A DNA stretch of 64,000 nucleotides. Source: Pseudomonas sp. GM50. GTDB lineage: Bacteria > Pseudomonadota > Gammaproteobacteria > Pseudomonadales > Pseudomonadaceae. The notes below the pieces were generated by a model that did not search any database, was not told where the DNA came from, and was given only the letters and a program-made list of their open reading frames with translations. The stretch covers positions 1 through 64,000 of the forward strand of contig NZ_AKJK01000009.1 in NCBI RefSeq assembly GCF_000282375.1. The letters run 5' to 3'. The position numbers and the translations under genes were made by a program. Within the stretch, counting starts at the first letter, position 1; each line of letters starts with the position of its first letter. Shown one piece after another: positions 49,382 to 58,569 of this stretch.

Positions 49382-50731
49382 GTGGAAAGCCGCAAATCCG
49401 AAGCCCCGACGCTGGAACTCTCGCCGCCATTACGCAATGGCTGGCTGGAGCGCATCTTCAAACTCAGCTTGCACGGCACCACGGTGAAGACCGAGCTGAT
49501 CGCCGGTCTGACAACCTTCATCACCATGGCCTACATCATCTTCGTCAACCCGAACATCATGGCTGATGCCGGCATCGACCACGGTGCGGCGTTCGTCGCC
49601 ACCTGCATCGCCGCCGCGCTGGGTTGCCTGCTGATGGGCCTGTACGCCAACTGGCCGGTCGGCCTGGCGCCGGGCATGGGCCTGAACGCGTTCTTCACTT
49701 ACACCGTGGTCGGCACCATGGGCTACAACTGGGAAACCGCCCTTGGTGCGGTGTTCGTTTCCGGTGTGTTGTTCATGTTCCTGACCTTTTCCCGGATTCG
49801 CGAATGGCTGCTTAACAGCATTCCAGTGAGTTTGCGCTTTGCCATGGGCGCCGGTGTGGGCTTGTTTCTAGGGCTGATCGGCCTGAAAACCGCGGGCATC
49901 GTTGTCGATAGCCCGGCCACCCTGATCAAGCTCGGCTCCCTGCGCGAGCCTGGCCCGCTGCTGGCGGCCATCTGCTTCCTGATGATCGCCGTGCTCAGCT
50001 ATCACAAAGTGTTCGGCGCGATCCTTATCAGCATCATCACCGTGACCCTGGCAGGTTGGGGCCTGGGCCTGGTGCACTACGAAGGGATTATGTCAGCGCC
50101 GCCGAGCCTGGCACCGACCTGGATGGCCATGAATGTCGCCGGCGTATTCAACGTCAGCATGATCAGCGTGGTACTCGCTTTCCTCTTTGTGCACATGTTC
50201 GACACCGCCGGCACCTTGATGGGCGTCGCCCAGCGCGCCAACCTGGTGAACGCTGACGGCCGGATCGAAAACCTTTCCCGCGCCATGAAAGCCGACAGTG
50301 CTTCCAGCGTATTTGGTGCGGTGGTCGGTGTTCCGCCGGTCACCAGCTACGTGGAAAGTGCCGCTGGTGTAGCCGCTGGTGGTCGGACTGGTCTTACCGC
50401 CGTGACCGTAGGTGTGCTATTTATTGCCGCAATGTTTTTTGCACCGCTGGCTGGCATGATCCCCGCTTACGCCACCGCCGGTGCGCTGATTTATGTAGCG
50501 ATGCTGATGATGGGCGGCATGGCGCACATCGAATGGGACGAAGCGACCGACAGCATTCCGGCGATCGTTACCGCGATCATGATGCCGCTGACCTTCTCGG
50601 TCGCCGACGGCATCGCGCTGGGCTTCATCACCTACGTGGCGCTGAAGGCCGGCACCGGTAAGTACAAGGAAATTTCCGTCAGCCTGTGGGTGCTTTGCGC
50701 GATCTTCATCGCCAAGTTCATTTTCTTGTAA
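49382..50731 (+). CDS. NCS2-family (AzgA-type) purine permease
   Basis: 449 residues from a GTG start with GAGGAG upstream. It has about 12 or more spans. Signatures are TELIAGLTTFITMAYIIFVN, APGMGLNAFFTYTVVGTMGY, FVHMFDTAGTLMGVAQRANL and SSVFGAVVGVPPVTSYVES. AzgA-type proteins import adenine, guanine or hypoxanthine with protons. The operator-like palindrome in its promoter is shared with the urate-degradation genes 3 kb downstream, so its purine probably feeds that pathway. A terminator follows. Confidence 0.9.
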   Translation: MESRKSEAPTLELSPPLRNGWLERIFKLSLHGTTVKTELIAGLTTFITMAYIIFVNPNIMADAGIDHGAAFVATCIAAALGCLLMGLYANWPVGLAPGMGLNAFFTYTVVGTMGYNWETALGAVFVSGVLFMFLTFSRIREWLLNSIPVSLRFAMGAGVGLFLGLIGLKTAGIVVDSPATLIKLGSLREPGPLLAAICFLMIAVLSYHKVFGAILISIITVTLAGWGLGLVHYEGIMSAPPSLAPTWMAMNVAGVFNVSMISVVLAFLFVHMFDTAGTLMGVAQRANLVNADGRIENLSRAMKADSASSVFGAVVGVPPVTSYVESAAGVAAGGRTGLTAVTVGVLFIAAMFFAPLAGMIPAYATAGALIYVAMLMMGGMAHIEWDEATDSIPAIVTAIMMPLTFSVADGIALGFITYVALKAGTGKYKEISVSLWVLCAIFIAKFIFL

Positions 50732-50765
50732 GCCGTCTACGTTTCAAAAACGGTGTTTCAAAACA

Positions 50766-50792
50766 GCCTCACCCCGTCGGGTGAGGCTTTTG
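50766..50792 (+). terminator. Rho-independent terminator of the AzgA permease gene
   Basis: GCCTCACC-CCGTC-GGGTGAGGC then TTTTG. Confidence 0.85.
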
Positions 50793-50810
50793 TGCAAATG
50801 GAGGAAAGTG

Positions 50811-51437
50811 ATGAGTCTGGAAACCTGGCTGCTGTTCAGCGGCGCTGCGCTGGTGGTGATCCTGATCCCGGGACCACTGTCTTTGCTGATGATCAGCAAC
50901 AGTCTGAATTACGGTTTGCGCCGTTCTTACCCGGCGTTTCTGGGGGGCGTGATTGCGTCGATCTGCCTGCTCAGTGCTTCGGCGCTTGGCTTGGGCGCAT
51001 TGTTGCTGGCGTCGGAACAGCTGTTCAGCGCCCTTAAAATCGTCGGTGCGCTGTACCTGTTCTATCTCGCCTGGCAGAGCTGGCAGCAATCGCGTCAGCC
51101 ATCCCAAGGCGCCGAAGTGCCCCAGACTGCGCCGGTGCCGCGCTTTCGTGCACTGTTCGGACGCGCGTTCATGCTCGGCGCGAGTAATCCGAAAGACATT
51201 TTGTTCTTTGCCGCTTTCCTGCCGCAATTTCTGAGTGCCGAGCAACCGTTCCTGCCGCAGTTGCTGGTGATGATTGCCACCTGGACCGTGCTGGATCTGC
51301 TGTGCAAGCTGGCTTATGGCCTCGGTGCCCATGGCGCTGCGCGGTATCTGCGTAGCGGCAAGGGGCAGAGCTGGTTTAACCGGGTGAGCGCGGGGTTGTT
51401 CAGTGGTGCGGGTGCAGCATCCTTGTTGAGCCGCTAA
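50811..51437 (+). CDS. LysE/RhtB-family amino-acid exporter
   Basis: 208 residues from MSLETWLLFSGAALVVILIP, with GAGGAAAG upstream; an in-frame ATG 10 codons earlier is rejected. Six predicted spans. Family landmarks are LIPGPLSLLMISNSLNYGLR, GALYLFYLAWQSWQQ and GRAFMLGASNPKDILFFAAF. Such proteins export basic amino acids, homoserine or threonine. No clear link to the purine genes on either side. Confidence 0.86.
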   Translation: MSLETWLLFSGAALVVILIPGPLSLLMISNSLNYGLRRSYPAFLGGVIASICLLSASALGLGALLLASEQLFSALKIVGALYLFYLAWQSWQQSRQPSQGAEVPQTAPVPRFRALFGRAFMLGASNPKDILFFAAFLPQFLSAEQPFLPQLLVMIATWTVLDLLCKLAYGLGAHGAARYLRSGKGQSWFNRVSAGLFSGAGAASLLSR

Positions 51438-51440
51438 AAG

Positions 51441-51533
51441 CTTCGCGGGCAAGCCTCGCTCCTACAGGTATTTTGTTGTTCTTACATAACGTGAACGACT
51501 CAAAACCTGTAGGAGCGAGGCTTGCCCGCGAAG
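51441..51533. repeat. REP pair, class A
   Basis: CTTCGCGGGCAAGCCTCGCT and complement, between the convergent lysE-like and uraH genes. Confidence 0.9.
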
Positions 51534-51564
51534 GGTCCCTCCCATGCACCACATATCTCAGGGC

Positions 51565-51591
51565 AAAAAAAAGCCCGCAGTGTGAGCGGGC
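51565..51591 (-). terminator. Rho-independent terminator of uraH
   Basis: On the minus strand GCCCGC-TCACACT-GCGGGC followed by eight T, about 60 bp after the uraH stop. Confidence 0.85.
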
Positions 51592-51650
51592 GAAAGACCA
51601 AAGAAGCTATATGCGCAGTCGCTTCTCGGAGGAGGCAGCTGCTTGGGGGA

Positions 51651-52004
51651 TCAACTGCCTCGATACGTGGAATAGCTATACGGCGAAATCAGCAACGGCA
51701 CATGGTAGTGATCCTGTTCCGCAGAGATGCCGAAACGCAGCACCACCACATCCAGGAACGCAGGCTCAGGCAACTGAACCCCACGGGCGCGGTAGTAATC
51801 ACCCGCATGAAACTGAAGCTGATAGACCCCGGACCGGTAGTCATCGCCTTGCAGCAGCGGCGAATCGACACGGCCATCGCTGTTGGTGAGCGCAGTGGCG
51901 ACCAATTCCAGCTGCGAACCTTCAACGCGGTACAACTCGACCTTGATCGAACTGCCCGGGCAACCGTGTGCAGCGTCCAAAACGTGTGTAGTCAAACGTC
52001 CCAT
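51651..52004 (-). CDS. uraH: 5-hydroxyisourate hydrolase (transthyretin-like)
   Basis: 117 residues, full length. Signatures are an N-terminal GRLTTHVLDAAHGCPGSSIK with H7, the DGRVDSPLL arginine, and the C-terminal tetrapeptide YRGS that defines the hydrolase against true transthyretin. It opens 5-hydroxyisourate to OHCU, the second step of urate breakdown after PuuD. The leader has the near-palindrome at 52136 and is divergent from puuE. No signal peptide, so cytosolic. Confidence 0.94.
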   Translation of the reverse strand: MGRLTTHVLDAAHGCPGSSIKVELYRVEGSQLELVATALTNSDGRVDSPLLQGDDYRSGVYQLQFHAGDYYRARGVQLPEPAFLDVVVLRFGISAEQDHYHVPLLISPYSYSTYRGS

Positions 52005-52134
52005 TGATTCTGCGCGCCTGCCTGCGTGGAGCAGTCAGACCTCGCGCCTCCCGAAGTCAGTTGAAAAGGAGACCGCACCGTTTCGGAGCACGAAAAGCTG
52101 CGGCGAGCGACTGATTAAGACACTTTTAATAAAA

Positions 52135-52146
52135 ATTGTACACAAT
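52135..52146. promoter_or_regulatory. Imperfect operator copy ATTGTACACAAT (uraH side)
   Basis: One base differs from the TTGTATACAA palindrome core. It is 131 bp before the uraH start on the minus strand. Weaker symmetry suggests lower affinity. Confidence 0.45.
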
Positions 52147-52330
52147 AAAAACGACATTTTTACCGCCAGCTCCGCCATTCAGGGTTTAACGGCGAATCTG
52201 ACGCCAAACCATACGATCAGCGGACCTCCTATCCATTAGCTGACCAGTCAGGCAGGTTTCTTGCAGTACCCTCCAAAGTGACCAGTCAGTGAAAAATGCA
52301 AAAAATCAGGCTTACAAAGTGAATATAAAG

Positions 52331-52340
52331 TTGTATACAA
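52331..52340. promoter_or_regulatory. Putative repressor operator TTGTATACAA (puuE operon)
   Basis: Perfect palindrome about 97 bp before the puuE GTG, in an A+T-rich promoter-like stretch. Identical to 2444 and 49243. Confidence 0.65.
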
Positions 52341-52437
52341 TCACTCCATCGCTGTGACGCCAGCCTGCCCTCTCATCGCCAGGCCGCCACACACCCTGAC
52401 TTTGAACAAGTCGACACGAACAAGAAGGAAGACTGCA

Positions 52438-53364
52438 GTGAGCGCTGACTATCCACGCGACCTGATCGGTTACGGCAGTAACCCTCCTCACCCACACTGG
52501 CCGGGCAATGCCCGCATCGCGCTGTCCTTCGTGCTCAATTACGAGGAAGGTGGCGAGCGCAATATCCTGCACGGCGATAAAGAGTCCGAAGCTTTCCTCT
52601 CGGAAATGGTCTCGGCGCAGCCGCTGCAAGGCGAGCGCAACATGAGCATGGAATCCCTTTACGAGTATGGCAGCCGTGCCGGCGTCTGGCGGATTCTGAA
52701 ACTGTTCAAGGAATTCGACATTCCGCTGACCATCTTCGCCGTGGCCATGGCCGCCCAGCGCCACCCGGACGTGATCCGCGCCATGGTCGATGCCGGCCAC
52801 GAAATCTGCAGCCACGGCTACCGCTGGATCGACTACCAGTACATGGACGAAGCACAGGAACGCGAGCACATGCTCGAAGCGATCCGCATCCTCACTGAAA
52901 TCACCGGCGAGCGCCCACTGGGCTGGTACACCGGCCGCACCGGCCCGAACACCCGTCGGCTGGTGATGGAAGAAGGCGGTTTCCTCTACGACTGCGACAC
53001 ATACGACGACGACCTGCCCTACTGGGAACCGAACAACCCGACCGGCAAGCCGCATCTGGTGATCCCGTACACCCTGGACACCAACGACATGCGCTTTACC
53101 CAGGTCCAGGGCTTCAACAAGGGCGACGACTTTTTCGAATACCTCAAAGATGCGTTCGACGTGCTGTATGCCGAAGGTGCGGAAGCACCGAAGATGTTGT
53201 CGATCGGCCTGCACTGCCGGCTGATTGGCCGTCCGGCGCGTCTGGCCTCGCTCAAACGCTTTATCGAATACGCTAAAAGTCATGAACAGGTGTGGTTCAG
53301 CCGTCGCGTCGACATCGCTCGCCACTGGCACGAAACCCACCCGTATCAAGAGGCCGCGAAATGA
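52438..53364 (+). CDS. puuE: Allantoinase, polysaccharide-deacetylase type
   Basis: 308 residues from a GTG (SADYPRDLIGYGSNPPHPHW) with AAGGAAG upstream. It belongs to the carbohydrate-esterase-4-like PuuE family, not the metallo-amidohydrolase allantoinases. Landmarks are RIALSFVLNYEEGGERN, GHEICSHGYRWIDYQYM and a late LSIGLHCRLIGRPAR. It hydrolyses allantoin to allantoate. Its stop overlaps the uraD start by 4 bp, so the two are coupled. First gene of the operon behind the 52331 operator. Confidence 0.94.
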   Translation: MSADYPRDLIGYGSNPPHPHWPGNARIALSFVLNYEEGGERNILHGDKESEAFLSEMVSAQPLQGERNMSMESLYEYGSRAGVWRILKLFKEFDIPLTIFAVAMAAQRHPDVIRAMVDAGHEICSHGYRWIDYQYMDEAQEREHMLEAIRILTEITGERPLGWYTGRTGPNTRRLVMEEGGFLYDCDTYDDDLPYWEPNNPTGKPHLVIPYTLDTNDMRFTQVQGFNKGDDFFEYLKDAFDVLYAEGAEAPKMLSIGLHCRLIGRPARLASLKRFIEYAKSHEQVWFSRRVDIARHWHETHPYQEAAK

Positions 53365-53876
53365 GCCACTTCCAAACCCTGAAGCCGTCGACCCTGAGCC
53401 GCGATGCGTTTGTCGCTGCCTTCGCCGACATCTACGAACATTCGCCATGGGTGGCCGAGAAGGCCTTCGACCTGGGCCAGGACGCTTCGATCGACCAGAT
53501 CGAAACCCTGCACCAACGCATGAGCGACATCCTGTTGAGCGCTGATCACACAAGCCAACTGGCCCTGATCAACGCTCACCCGGACCTGGCCGGCAAAGCT
53601 GCCGTCCAGGGCCAACTGACCGAAGCCAGCACGAATGAACAGGCTGGCGCCGGTATTCACCAATGCTCGAGCGATGAGTTCCAGCGCTTCACCGAGCTGA
53701 ACGACGCCTATAAAGCGAAGTTCAAGTTTCCCTTCATCATGGCGGTAAAAGGCAGCAACCGGCATCAGATCCTCGCGGCGTTCGAAACGCGCATTCACAA
53801 CTCGGTCGACACCGAATTCAAATGTGCGCTGGCGGAGATCAACAAGATCGCCCTGTTCCGATTACTGACCCTATAG
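53361..53876 (+). CDS. uraD: OHCU decarboxylase
   Basis: 171 residues from ATGA overlap with puuE. The catalytic histidine is H73 in LINAHPDLAGKA, with the following E of SSDEFQRFTELNDAY and the KFKFPFIMAVKG block. It decarboxylates 2-oxo-4-hydroxy-4-carboxy-5-ureidoimidazoline to (S)-allantoin, the product of the third urate step. The fold is a small helical protein. It follows uraH in the pathway although it is coupled to puuE in the operon. Confidence 0.94.
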   Translation: MSHFQTLKPSTLSRDAFVAAFADIYEHSPWVAEKAFDLGQDASIDQIETLHQRMSDILLSADHTSQLALINAHPDLAGKAAVQGQLTEASTNEQAGAGIHQCSSDEFQRFTELNDAYKAKFKFPFIMAVKGSNRHQILAAFETRIHNSVDTEFKCALAEINKIALFRLLTL

Positions 53877-53965
53877 CGAACTTGGCCCGAGTGTTAAAAA
53901 ACGCGGAAAACGCCCAGGGCCCTGCAAGCATCCCAAGCCAACTTATTTAAAGGCAGACAAGAAGA

Positions 53966-54961
53966 ATGAAAGCTTACGCCGTACCTTTCGAGAAGTTCGT
54001 CAACCTGGCCGACGCCCGTCTGGGCACCAAAATCATCTCGGTCACCGATGACTGGTTCGCAGACGCCAACCGTCTGTTCCAACCGACCCCGGCCGTGTGG
54101 AAGGAGGGCGTGTTCGATGACAACGGCAAGTGGATGGACGGCTGGGAGTCGCGCCGCAAGCGCTTCGAAGGCTACGACAGCGCGGTGATCCGCCTGGGCG
54201 TACCGGGCTCGATCAAAGGCGTGGACATCGACACTTCATTCTTCACCGGCAACTACCCGCCATCGGCTTCCCTGGAAGCCTGCTTCCTGGCCTCGGGCGA
54301 GCCGGACGAAAACACCCAGTGGACTGAAGTACTGTCGGCCGTCGAACTGCAAGGCAACAGCCACCACTACCACGAAATCAACAACGACCAGGCGTTCAGC
54401 CACCTGCGCTTCAACATCTACCCGGATGGTGGCGTGGCCCGTCTGCGCGTGTACGGTATTCCGTTCCGCGACTGGTCCGCTGTGGGCGACAACGAGCAAG
54501 TTGACCTGGCAGCAGCCCTGAACGGTGGCCGTGCGCTGGCCTGCTCCGACGAGCACTTCGGCCGCATGAGCAACATCCTCAACCCGGGCCGTGGCATCAA
54601 CATGGGCGATGGCTGGGAAACCGCACGTCGTCGCACGCCAGGCAATGACTGGGTGATCGTCGCGCTGGGCCATGCGGGCGAGATCGAAAAAGTCATCGTC
54701 GACACCCTGCACTTCAAAGGCAACTACCCGGACACCTGTTCAATCCAGGGTGCATTCGTGAAGGGCGGCACCGACAGCCAGATCGAAACCCAATCGCTGT
54801 TCTGGCGCGAACTGCTGCCAAGCCAGAAGCTGGAAATGCACGCCGAACACACCTTTGCCGAGCAGATCAAGGCGCTGGGCCCGATCACCCATATCCGCCT
54901 TAACGTGTTCCCGGATGGTGGTGTGAGCCGCCTGCGGGTATTGGGCAAGGTCGCTAAATAA
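53966..54961 (+). CDS. alc: Allantoicase
   Basis: 331 residues with two tandem related halves of jelly-roll type ([20 protein letters not shown] and [20 protein letters not shown] are the matched segments; both continue to an NYP motif and [19 protein letters not shown] or [19 protein letters not shown]). It splits allantoate to urea and ureidoglycolate. It follows uraD by 89 bp, probably in the same transcript. Confidence 0.95.
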   Translation: MKAYAVPFEKFVNLADARLGTKIISVTDDWFADANRLFQPTPAVWKEGVFDDNGKWMDGWESRRKRFEGYDSAVIRLGVPGSIKGVDIDTSFFTGNYPPSASLEACFLASGEPDENTQWTEVLSAVELQGNSHHYHEINNDQAFSHLRFNIYPDGGVARLRVYGIPFRDWSAVGDNEQVDLAAALNGGRALACSDEHFGRMSNILNPGRGINMGDGWETARRRTPGNDWVIVALGHAGEIEKVIVDTLHFKGNYPDTCSIQGAFVKGGTDSQIETQSLFWRELLPSQKLEMHAEHTFAEQIKALGPITHIRLNVFPDGGVSRLRVLGKVAK

Positions 54962-54972
54962 GCGCTGAACCC

Positions 54973-55038
54973 AATCGCCAGCAGGCTGGCTCCCACAGGG
55001 AAATGCATTCCAAAAGTGGGAGCTAGCCTGCTAGCGAT
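54973..55038. repeat. Degraded class B REP pair
   Basis: ATCGCCAGCAGGCTGGCTCC and GGGAGCTAGCCTGCTAGCGAT are both mutated away from the standard core, and the arms are inverted in order. It lies inside the alc-allA gap of the operon. Confidence 0.75.
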
Positions 55039-55081
55039 AGCAACAGAACCAACAACACAGAATTCGGAAAAGAAGACCAGC

Positions 55082-55585
55082 ATGCGCACATTGACGATTG
55101 AACCGCTGACCAAAGAAGCCTTCGCCCCTTTCGGTGACGTGATCGAAACCGACGGTAGCGATCACTTCATGATCAACAACGGTTCGACCATGCGCTTTCA
55201 CAAACTGGCGACGGTGGAAACCGCCACGCCAGAGGACAACGCGATCATCAGCATCTTCCGCGCCGACGCGCAGGATATGCCGCTGACCGTCTGCATGCTG
55301 GAGCGTCACCCGCTGGGCAGCCAGGCTTTCATTCCGCTGCTCGGCAACCCCTTTCTGATCGTGGTCGCGCCACTTGGCGATGAACCTGTATCAGGCTTGG
55401 TCCGCGCCTTCGTCACCAACGGCAGGCAGGGCATTAATTACCATCGCGGCGTTTGGCACCATCCGGTGCTGACGATCGAAAAGCGGGATGACTTCCTGGT
55501 GGTTGATCGCAGTGGCACAGGCAATAACTGCGATGAGCATTTTTTCAAAGAGGATGAGCGTTTGATCCTCGCCCCCCACCAATAA
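55082..55585 (+). CDS. allA: Ureidoglycolate lyase
   Basis: 167 residues from MRTLTIEPLTKEAFAPFGDV. Landmarks are MERHPLGSQAFIPL (here MLERHPLGSQAF) and the RGVWHHPVLTI block. It cleaves ureidoglycolate to glyoxylate and urea, completing release of two ureas per allantoate. It is a small cupin-like dimer in the cytosol. It follows alc by 120 bp with a degraded REP in between; the puuD GTG comes 50 bp after. Confidence 0.94.
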   Translation: MRTLTIEPLTKEAFAPFGDVIETDGSDHFMINNGSTMRFHKLATVETATPEDNAIISIFRADAQDMPLTVCMLERHPLGSQAFIPLLGNPFLIVVAPLGDEPVSGLVRAFVTNGRQGINYHRGVWHHPVLTIEKRDDFLVVDRSGTGNNCDEHFFKEDERLILAPHQ

Positions 55586-55635
55586 GAGAAGGTCTGATCA
55601 CTCGACGACAGAGTGACAGGCGAGAGGTAAAGACT

Positions 55636-56928
55636 GTGGAAGCACATCTGTTGGAATGGCTGAACCTGAGCGTGCGCTGGGTTCACATGATCACTGGCGT
55701 GGCCTGGATCGGCGCGTCGTTCTATTTCGTCTGGCTGGAGAACAACCTCAACCGGGTCAACCCGAAAAACGGGCTGGCAGGCGATTTGTGGGCGATCCAC
55801 GGCGGCGGTATCTACCACCTGGAAAAATACAAACTGGCTCCACCGACCATGCCGGACAACCTGCACTGGTTCAAATGGGAAGCCTACTTCACCTGGATGT
55901 CAGGGATCGCGCTGCTGTGCGTGGTGTTCTACTCCAACCCGACGCTGTACCTGCTGGCACCGGGCAGCACACTGAGCGGCCCTGAAGGCGTGGCCATCGG
56001 TCTCGGCTCGCTGTTCATCGGCTGGTTCGTCTACTCCTTCCTCTGCGACTCGGCCCTGGGCAAACGCCCTGCCCTGCTCGGTTTCATCCTGTTCGTGCTG
56101 ATCATCGGCGCCGCCTACGGCTTCAGCAAAGTGTTCAGCGGTCGTGGTGCGTACCTGCACGTCGGCGCGATCATCGGCACCATCATGGTCGGCAACGTAT
56201 TCCGCATCATCATGCCGGCGCAGCGCGCCTTGGTGGCGGCGATCGCCGAGAACCGCACGCCCGATCCGGCCCTGCCGGCCAAAGGTTTGCTGCGTTCGCG
56301 GCACAACAACTACTTCACCTTGCCGGTGCTGTTCATCATGATCAGCAACCACTTCCCGAGTACCTATGGCAGCCAATACAACTGGCTGATCCTGGCCGGG
56401 ATCGCGGTGCTGGCGGTGTTGGTGCGTCACTACTTCAACACCCGTCATGACAGCCACAAATTTGCCTGGACCCTGCCCGTCGCGGCGGTCGGCATGATCT
56501 GCCTGGCCTACGTGACCGGGCCGGCGCCGATGTCCAGCGCACCTGAAGTGGCCAAGGCGCCTGGGACCATCGAGTACCAGCCGCTGCCGGAAACTGCCTT
56601 GGGTGGTGGTGCCAAACCTGCCGTCGAGAAGCCTGCTGAAGCACCGGCCCAGGCTGCAAACGCCGGTCCGAGTTTCGACAAGGTGCACAGCGTGATTCAG
56701 GAACGTTGCGCCGTGTGCCATTCGGCCAAACCCACCAGCCCACTGTTCAGCGCGGCGCCGGCTGGAGTGATGTTCGATACCCCCGAGCAGATCAAACTCC
56801 AGGCCCCGCGCATCCAGGCCCAGGCTGTTGCCAGCCAGATCATGCCACTGGGCAACATCACCCAGATGACCCAGCAGGAACGTGACCTGATTGGTGCGTG
56901 GATTGTTCAGGGAGCCCAAACCCAATAA
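55636..56928 (+). CDS. puuD: Membrane urate hydroxylase with C-terminal cytochrome c
   Basis: 430 residues from a GTG start (EAHLLEWLNLSVRWVHMITG). Several membrane spans with the family pattern VAWIGASFYFVWLENNLNR lead to a proline/alanine-rich linker near 310-345. A cytochrome c domain follows with haem motif CAVCH (C358, C361, H362) and NITQM. It oxidises urate to 5-hydroxyisourate, passing electrons to the respiratory chain instead of making peroxide. It starts the pathway continued by uraH, uraD and puuE. Confidence 0.93.
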   Translation: MEAHLLEWLNLSVRWVHMITGVAWIGASFYFVWLENNLNRVNPKNGLAGDLWAIHGGGIYHLEKYKLAPPTMPDNLHWFKWEAYFTWMSGIALLCVVFYSNPTLYLLAPGSTLSGPEGVAIGLGSLFIGWFVYSFLCDSALGKRPALLGFILFVLIIGAAYGFSKVFSGRGAYLHVGAIIGTIMVGNVFRIIMPAQRALVAAIAENRTPDPALPAKGLLRSRHNNYFTLPVLFIMISNHFPSTYGSQYNWLILAGIAVLAVLVRHYFNTRHDSHKFAWTLPVAAVGMICLAYVTGPAPMSSAPEVAKAPGTIEYQPLPETALGGGAKPAVEKPAEAPAQAANAGPSFDKVHSVIQERCAVCHSAKPTSPLFSAAPAGVMFDTPEQIKLQAPRIQAQAVASQIMPLGNITQMTQQERDLIGAWIVQGAQTQ

Positions 56929-56957
56929 GCAACACGCCGTTGTGGCGTGGGAGCTTT

Positions 56958-57090
56958 TGTGGCGAGGGGGCTTGCCCCCGTTCGATCGCGAAGCGGTCGC
57001 AAAACCAGAGGATGCGGTCCTCCAGATGGGACGCGGTTGTTGGTTTTGGGGCTGCTCCGCAGCCCAACGGGGGCAAGCCCCCTCGCCACA
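56958..57090. repeat. REP pair, class C
   Basis: TGTGGCGAGGGGGCTTGCCC and complement, inside the puuD to NCS2 gap, so it may separate or stabilise parts of the transcript. Confidence 0.88.
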
Positions 57091-57158
57091 GTAAGCTCCC
57101 TCGCCACGGGTCCACCTGATACAAAAATCACAAGAATAAAAAAGATCCGAGGTGTTGC

Positions 57159-58517
57159 ATGTCCGAGCTATCCGAAGCCCGCATCCCCGACGCACCCGCC
57201 ATTCAGCGCTTACCCCTTTTGCAACTGATCCTGGTCGGCCTGCAACACGTTCTACTGATGTACGGCGGAGCCATTGCGGTGCCGCTGATCATCGGGCAGG
57301 CCGCGGGGCTGAGCCGTGAAGAAATCGCCTTCCTGATCAACGCCGACCTGCTGGTGGCCGGTATCGCCACCATCGTCCAGTCACTGGGCATCGGCCCGAT
57401 GGGCATTCGCATGCCGGTGATGATGGGCGCCAGTTTCGCCGCAGTCGGCAGCATGGTGGCCATGGCCGGGATGCCTGGCATCGGCCTGCAAGGGATTTTC
57501 GGCGCGACCATCGCCGCCGGTTTCTTCGGCATGCTCATCGCGCCGTTCATGTCCAAAGTCGTGCGCTTCTTCCCGCCGCTGGTGACCGGTACCGTCATCA
57601 CCTCGATCGGTTTATCGCTGTTCCCCGTGGCCGTGAACTGGGCTGGTGGCGGTGCGGGTGCGGCTCAATTCGGTTCGCCTGTTTACCTGGCCATCGCCGC
57701 GCTGGTACTGGCCACGATTCTGTTGGTCCATCGTTTCATGCGCGGTTTCTGGGTGAACATTTCGGTATTGATCGGCATGTGCCTGGGCTATGTCATTTGC
57801 GGCGTGATCGGCATGGTCGACCTCAGCGGCATGGCCCAGGCGCCATGGCTGCAGATCGTCACCCCTTTGCATTTCGGCATGCCGAAATTCGAACTCGCAC
57901 CGATTCTGTCCATGTGCCTGGTGGTGGTGATCATTTTCGTCGAGTCCACCGGGATGTTCCTGGCGCTGGGCAAAATCACCGGCCAGGATGTCACGCCACG
58001 GATGCTGCGACGCGGCTTGCTGTGTGATGCCGGCGCTTCGTTTTTCGCCGGTTTCTTCAACACCTTCACCCACTCCTCTTTCGCCCAGAACATCGGCCTG
58101 GTGCAGATGACCGGTGTACGTTGCCGTTCGGTGACCATCGTCGCCGGCGGGTTACTGGTGGTGCTGAGCCTGCTGCCGAAAGCGGCGTTCCTGGTGGCAT
58201 CGATTCCACCTGCAGTACTCGGCGGTGCGGCGATTGCGATGTTTGGCATGGTCGCCGCCACCGGGATCAAGATTCTTCAGGAAGCCGACATCGGTGACCG
58301 TCGCAACCAGTTGCTGGTGGCGGTGAGCATCGGCATGGGGCTGATCCCCGTGGTGCGTCCGGAATTCTTCGCGCACCTGCCAATGTGGATGAGCCCGATC
58401 ACCCACAGCGGTATTGCCATGGCCACGCTGAGTGCCCTGTCGTTGAACCTGTTGTTCAACATTCTGGGCGGTCACGACCGCGCGACCGTCAACGACTGCC
58501 ACGCCCACCCGCATTGA
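57159..58517 (+). CDS. NCS2-family urate/xanthine permease
   Basis: 452 residues, about 14 spans. Signatures of the nucleobase-cation symporter-2 family are LQHVLLMYGGAIAVPLIIGQ near the start, NADLLVAGIATIVQSLGIGP, FFPPLVTGTVITSIGLSLFP, and FNTFTHSSFAQNIGLVQMTG. It imports urate or xanthine with protons. It follows puuD within the purine block, so urate is the likely substrate (UacT-like). A terminator hairpin follows. Confidence 0.92.
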   Translation: MSELSEARIPDAPAIQRLPLLQLILVGLQHVLLMYGGAIAVPLIIGQAAGLSREEIAFLINADLLVAGIATIVQSLGIGPMGIRMPVMMGASFAAVGSMVAMAGMPGIGLQGIFGATIAAGFFGMLIAPFMSKVVRFFPPLVTGTVITSIGLSLFPVAVNWAGGGAGAAQFGSPVYLAIAALVLATILLVHRFMRGFWVNISVLIGMCLGYVICGVIGMVDLSGMAQAPWLQIVTPLHFGMPKFELAPILSMCLVVVIIFVESTGMFLALGKITGQDVTPRMLRRGLLCDAGASFFAGFFNTFTHSSFAQNIGLVQMTGVRCRSVTIVAGGLLVVLSLLPKAAFLVASIPPAVLGGAAIAMFGMVAATGIKILQEADIGDRRNQLLVAVSIGMGLIPVVRPEFFAHLPMWMSPITHSGIAMATLSALSLNLLFNILGGHDRATVNDCHAHPH

Positions 58518-58533
58518 CACAGTAAAGACACAC

Positions 58534-58569
58534 ACCCTGAGGGAGCGAGCCTGCTTGCTCCCTCAGGGT
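58534..58569 (+). terminator. Long hairpin after the NCS2 permease gene
   Basis: ACCCTGAGGGAGC pairs perfectly with GCTCCCTCAGGGT across a 10-base loop. The loop resembles part of a class B REP core. No T run follows, so it may stabilise the message more than terminate it. Confidence 0.6.

Larger units (their letters stand above)
52005..52437. other. Divergent control region between uraH and puuE
   Basis: About 430 bp, A+T-rich in its middle. It holds two related palindromes (52136 toward uraH, 52331 toward puuE) and a repeated TGACCAGTCAG (52241, with a partial copy at 52279). No gene is supported. Confidence 0.6.

Noticed and set aside
55900..57195. 431-codon minus-strand frame opposite puuD
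   Set aside because: puuD is unmistakable on the plus strand and this frame runs through a REP pair.
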